DNA of 39,098 nucleotides, taken from NCBI GenBank assembly GCA_011773515.1, contig WVXK01000016.1:70017-109114 (forward strand). Direction: 5' to 3'. The position numbers were made by a program, and so were the translations under genes. The notes under the pieces are model-generated. The model did not search any database. It was not told where the DNA came from and worked only from the letters and a program-made list of their open reading frames with translations. Below are positions 36,227-39,098 of this stretch, piece by piece. Position 1 is the stretch's first letter; each line of letters begins with the position of its first letter. This DNA comes from Deltaproteobacteria bacterium. Lineage in GTDB: Bacteria > Desulfobacterota > Deferrimicrobia > J040.

Positions 36227-37014
36227 GCGGTCTGAACATTCTTTTCATAGGAGATATTATCGGACGGCCGGGAAGGCGGGCCGTCAGGGAAAACATCGAT
36301 AAGCTTCGCAGGGAAGAAGATTTCGACCTTGTCATTGTCAATGCTGAAAATGTGGCGGGGGGGTTTGGCCTCACGGCAGAGGTGATAGATGAGCTTCTCG
36401 GGTACGGGGTCGATGTCATCACCACGGGAAACCACGTCTGGGACAAGAAGGAAATCATAGGGTATATAGAAAGCAATGACCGGGTCCTTAGACCCCTCAA
36501 TTATCCGCCAGGAAATCCTGGAAGGGGTTACGGATTTTTTACCGGGCGAAGCGGGTCGAGTTACCTCGTTGCGAACCTTTCGGGAAGAGTTTTCATGGGA
36601 ACCTTCGACTGTCCTTTCAGGGCGGTCGATGCCATGCTTGAAACCAACAAGCAGAGAAGCAAGTTCACGATAATCGACTTTCACGCCGAGGCGACTTCGG
36701 AAAAGGAGGCCATGGGATACTATCTCGATGGCAGGGTATCGGGTGTAATCGGGACGCACACCCATGTTCAGACCGCAGACGAATGCATCCTTCCCGGTGG
36801 CACGGGGTACATTACTGATGTGGGAATGTGCGGACCGATCAATTCGATTATCGGAATGAAGAAGGAACATATACTGGAGAGGTTTCTCTCCCAGATGCCG
36901 GTCAAGTTCGAAGTGGCAACGGGACCGGTACTTTTCAGCGGTGTGATGCTGGCACTTGATGTCGAGACGGGAATGTGCCGGAGCATAAGAAGGATCTATG
37001 AAAAAAGCGTGTGA
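36223..37014 (+). CDS. YmdB-family metallophosphoesterase (TIGR00282 type)
   Basis: A 263-aa cytosolic dinuclear-metal phosphoesterase. Metal-site motifs: GDIIGRPGR with Asp11, VNAENVAGG, TTGNHVWD, DFHAEATSEK and the paired histidines in IGTHTHVQTAD. Bacillus YmdB hydrolyses 2',3'- or 3',5'-cyclic nucleotides and is encoded next to rny, as here. GTG start inside the rny stop region (GTGA), so the two are coupled. The biological substrate in this organism is unknown. Confidence 0.9.
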   Translation: MSGLNILFIGDIIGRPGRRAVRENIDKLRREEDFDLVIVNAENVAGGFGLTAEVIDELLGYGVDVITTGNHVWDKKEIIGYIESNDRVLRPLNYPPGNPGRGYGFFTGRSGSSYLVANLSGRVFMGTFDCPFRAVDAMLETNKQRSKFTIIDFHAEATSEKEAMGYYLDGRVSGVIGTHTHVQTADECILPGGTGYITDVGMCGPINSIIGMKKEHILERFLSQMPVKFEVATGPVLFSGVMLALDVETGMCRSIRRIYEKSV

Positions 37015-37026
37015 GGTTCTCTGCAG

Positions 37027-38238
37027 ATGGAAGACATGCTGAGAAGGCTATTGCGCGGTGTGGTCGATGTAATTCAGGAAAAGGAACTGCGACTCAGACT
37101 CGAGGAAGCGAAGCGAAATGGGAAACAGCTCAGGATAAAAGCCGGCTTTGATCCTACCGCGCCTGACCTTCACCTCGGTCACACGGTTCTCATCCATAAG
37201 CTGAAACATTTCCAGGATGAAGGGCACCAGGTGATTTTCCTTATCGGGGACTTTACCGGGATGATCGGAGACCCTTCGGGTCAAACTGAAGCGAGGCCAC
37301 CCCTGACGAAAGAAGAGGTGCTGGAGAATGCGAAAACCTACCGGGAGCAATTATTCAAGATTCTCGATCCTGACAAGACCGAGATCAGGTTCAACAGCGA
37401 GTGGCTCGGCCAGCTGGCTTCGGATGAGATTATCAAGATCGCCGCGCAAATGACTGTTGCCAGAATGCTGGAGAGGGACGATTTCGACAGCAGGTTCAAG
37501 GGGGAAAGGGCGATTTACATACACGAGTTCCTCTATCCCCTCCTCCAGGGTTACGATTCTGTAATCCTCGAGGCAGACGTGGAGCTCGGCGGGACAGACC
37601 AGATATTCAACCTCCTCGTGGGGAGGGATCTCCAGAGATATTTCGGACAGGTTCCCCAGGTAGTGATGACGACACCGCTCCTCGAAGGCACAGATGGCGT
37701 GCACAAGATGTCAAAGAGTCTCGGCAACTATGTCGGCATCAACGAGACACCGGAGGTTATGTTCGGAAAGATCATGTCGATTTCAGACGATCTCATGATC
37801 AGGTACTACGAATTGCTGAGCGATATTTCTCTGTCCGATCTTGAAGACACGAAGAGGAAATTAAACGAGGGGAGCGTCAATCCCAGGGATACGAAGATGG
37901 GGCTTGCCGGGGAAATCGTGGCCCGGTATCACGGCCACGATGCCGCAAAAAGGGCAGGAGAAGACTTTATTCGTAAATTTTCCGAAAAGCTCTTCCCCGA
38001 GGACGTTTCTCTCATCGAGTTTTCCTACCCCGAGGATGAAATCTGGCTTGCGAAATTGATCGCGGAAATTTCCCCCTCATTTAACTCTACGTCGAAAGCG
38101 AAGCGGCTGATCGAGCAGGGAGGGGTCGAGGTAAACGGAGAAAAAATATCGGATGCGAGAAAATCGATTAAAACGACAGGGGATATTAAATTAAAAGTTG
38201 GCAAAAAGGAGTTTTTCAGGGTATCATTTAATAGATAG
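37027..38238 (+). CDS. tyrS: tyrosyl-tRNA synthetase
   Basis: Class I aminoacyl-tRNA synthetase (403 aa). [13 protein letters not shown] gives the HIGH-type motif near residue 50, and KMSKS is at residues 227-231. The tyrosine pocket includes [13 protein letters not shown]-terminal S4 RNA-binding domain covers about 335-403 ([16 protein letters not shown]). It belongs to the ~400-residue bacterial type. Start ATG is 12 bases after the phosphoesterase gene. The rRNA operon begins about 140 bases downstream. Confidence 0.95.
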   Translation: MEDMLRRLLRGVVDVIQEKELRLRLEEAKRNGKQLRIKAGFDPTAPDLHLGHTVLIHKLKHFQDEGHQVIFLIGDFTGMIGDPSGQTEARPPLTKEEVLENAKTYREQLFKILDPDKTEIRFNSEWLGQLASDEIIKIAAQMTVARMLERDDFDSRFKGERAIYIHEFLYPLLQGYDSVILEADVELGGTDQIFNLLVGRDLQRYFGQVPQVVMTTPLLEGTDGVHKMSKSLGNYVGINETPEVMFGKIMSISDDLMIRYYELLSDISLSDLEDTKRKLNEGSVNPRDTKMGLAGEIVARYHGHDAAKRAGEDFIRKFSEKLFPEDVSLIEFSYPEDEIWLAKLIAEISPSFNSTSKAKRLIEQGGVEVNGEKISDARKSIKTTGDIKLKVGKKEFFRVSFNR

Positions 38239-38242
38239 GTTT

Positions 38243-38272
38243 TTTCCCGGGGCGGGAAATCTTCGGTTTTTG
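38243..38272 (+). terminator. possible weak terminator after tyrS
   Basis: A short hairpin TTTCCC (38243-38248) / GGGAAA (38254-38259) with a five-base loop is followed, after a few bases, by TTTTT. The T run is not adjacent to the stem, so termination would be inefficient. It lies between tyrS and the rRNA promoter. Confidence 0.3.
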
Positions 38273-38345
38273 AAATAATTATTGACATTTAGCGGAGGTT
38301 TGGCTATAGTGTTAATTCTGCGATTATTACCCGATCTTTGAAAAC
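38266..38345 (+). promoter_or_regulatory. rRNA operon promoter with UP-like element and boxA-like leader
   Basis: A perfect -35 TTGACA (38282-38287) stands exactly 17 bases from TATAGT (38305-38310, five of six), preceded by an AT-rich tract (38266-38281) in the UP-element position. Transcription would begin near 38317. The leader contains GATCTTTGAAAAC (38333-38345), a boxA-like antitermination word common ahead of 16S genes. Confidence 0.85.
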
Positions 38346-38380
38346 TAAACAGTGAATGGTACAGGAATCAATTCCACAAT

Positions 38381-39098
<718 letters not shown>

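Overview
This window is a dense, mostly housekeeping stretch of a bacterial chromosome. All supported genes lie on the + strand. I count 37 protein genes, a 6S RNA gene and the first ~718 nt of a 16S rRNA gene that runs off the right edge. I see no prophage, insertion sequence, CRISPR array, tRNA or integration scar, and base composition and codon use look uniform throughout. The gene set points to an anaerobic, Gram-negative, Desulfobacterota/Deltaproteobacteria-like organism: ferredoxin-dependent 2-oxoglutarate oxidoreductase, class I Fe-S fumarase, an outer-membrane lipoprotein of PilF type, RodZ, ZapA-6S-fau-RNase Y order, and a 16S 5' half of proteobacterial/Desulfobacterota character. 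This placement is an inference and was not tested by alignment.

Region 1 (89-12493) is an almost complete TCA-cycle locus: NADP-type isocitrate dehydrogenase, malate dehydrogenase, two-subunit class I fumarase, succinate dehydrogenase CDAB, succinyl-CoA synthetase CD, 2-oxoglutarate:ferredoxin oxidoreductase DABC, and nucleoside diphosphate kinase. Only citrate synthase (or citrate lyase) and aconitase are missing from the view. Every step from isocitrate to oxaloacetate is encoded side by side, and the ferredoxin-linked enzyme would let the pathway run in either direction. A small terminator-like hairpin sits between sdhB and sucC, and a clear intrinsic terminator follows ndk.

Region 2 (12575-18977) carries rlmN, an MTA phosphorylase, a PilF-like TPR lipoprotein, a RodZ-like membrane HTH protein, a zinc-ribbon/GAF protein, MgtE and RecO. 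The order ndk-rlmN-pilF-rodZ matches the well-known gammaproteobacterial order. Region 3 (18991-24943) is glyQ-glyS-ppdK with its own promoter and a perfect terminator. Its PPDK carries an unusual four-cysteine insertion.

Region 4 (24978-33154) holds smc, ftsY, a Na/Pi-cotransporter-like protein with PhoU domain, and two stand-alone glutamate synthase domain proteins (amidotransferase and GXGXG) without the FMN synthase domain. Region 5 (33168-38238) is a ZapB-like coiled coil, zapA, 6S RNA, a structured leader, 5-formyl-THF cyclo-ligase, RNase Y, a YmdB-type phosphoesterase and tyrS. Region 6 (38266-39098) is a strong rRNA promoter with an AT-rich upstream element and the 5' part of 16S rRNA.

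I found no convincing new multi-gene system. The observations most worth checking are the PPDK zinc-ribbon insertion, the orphan GltB1/GltB3 pair, the mutually exclusive hairpins ahead of the folate gene, the 6S RNA itself, and the altered SMC signature motif.
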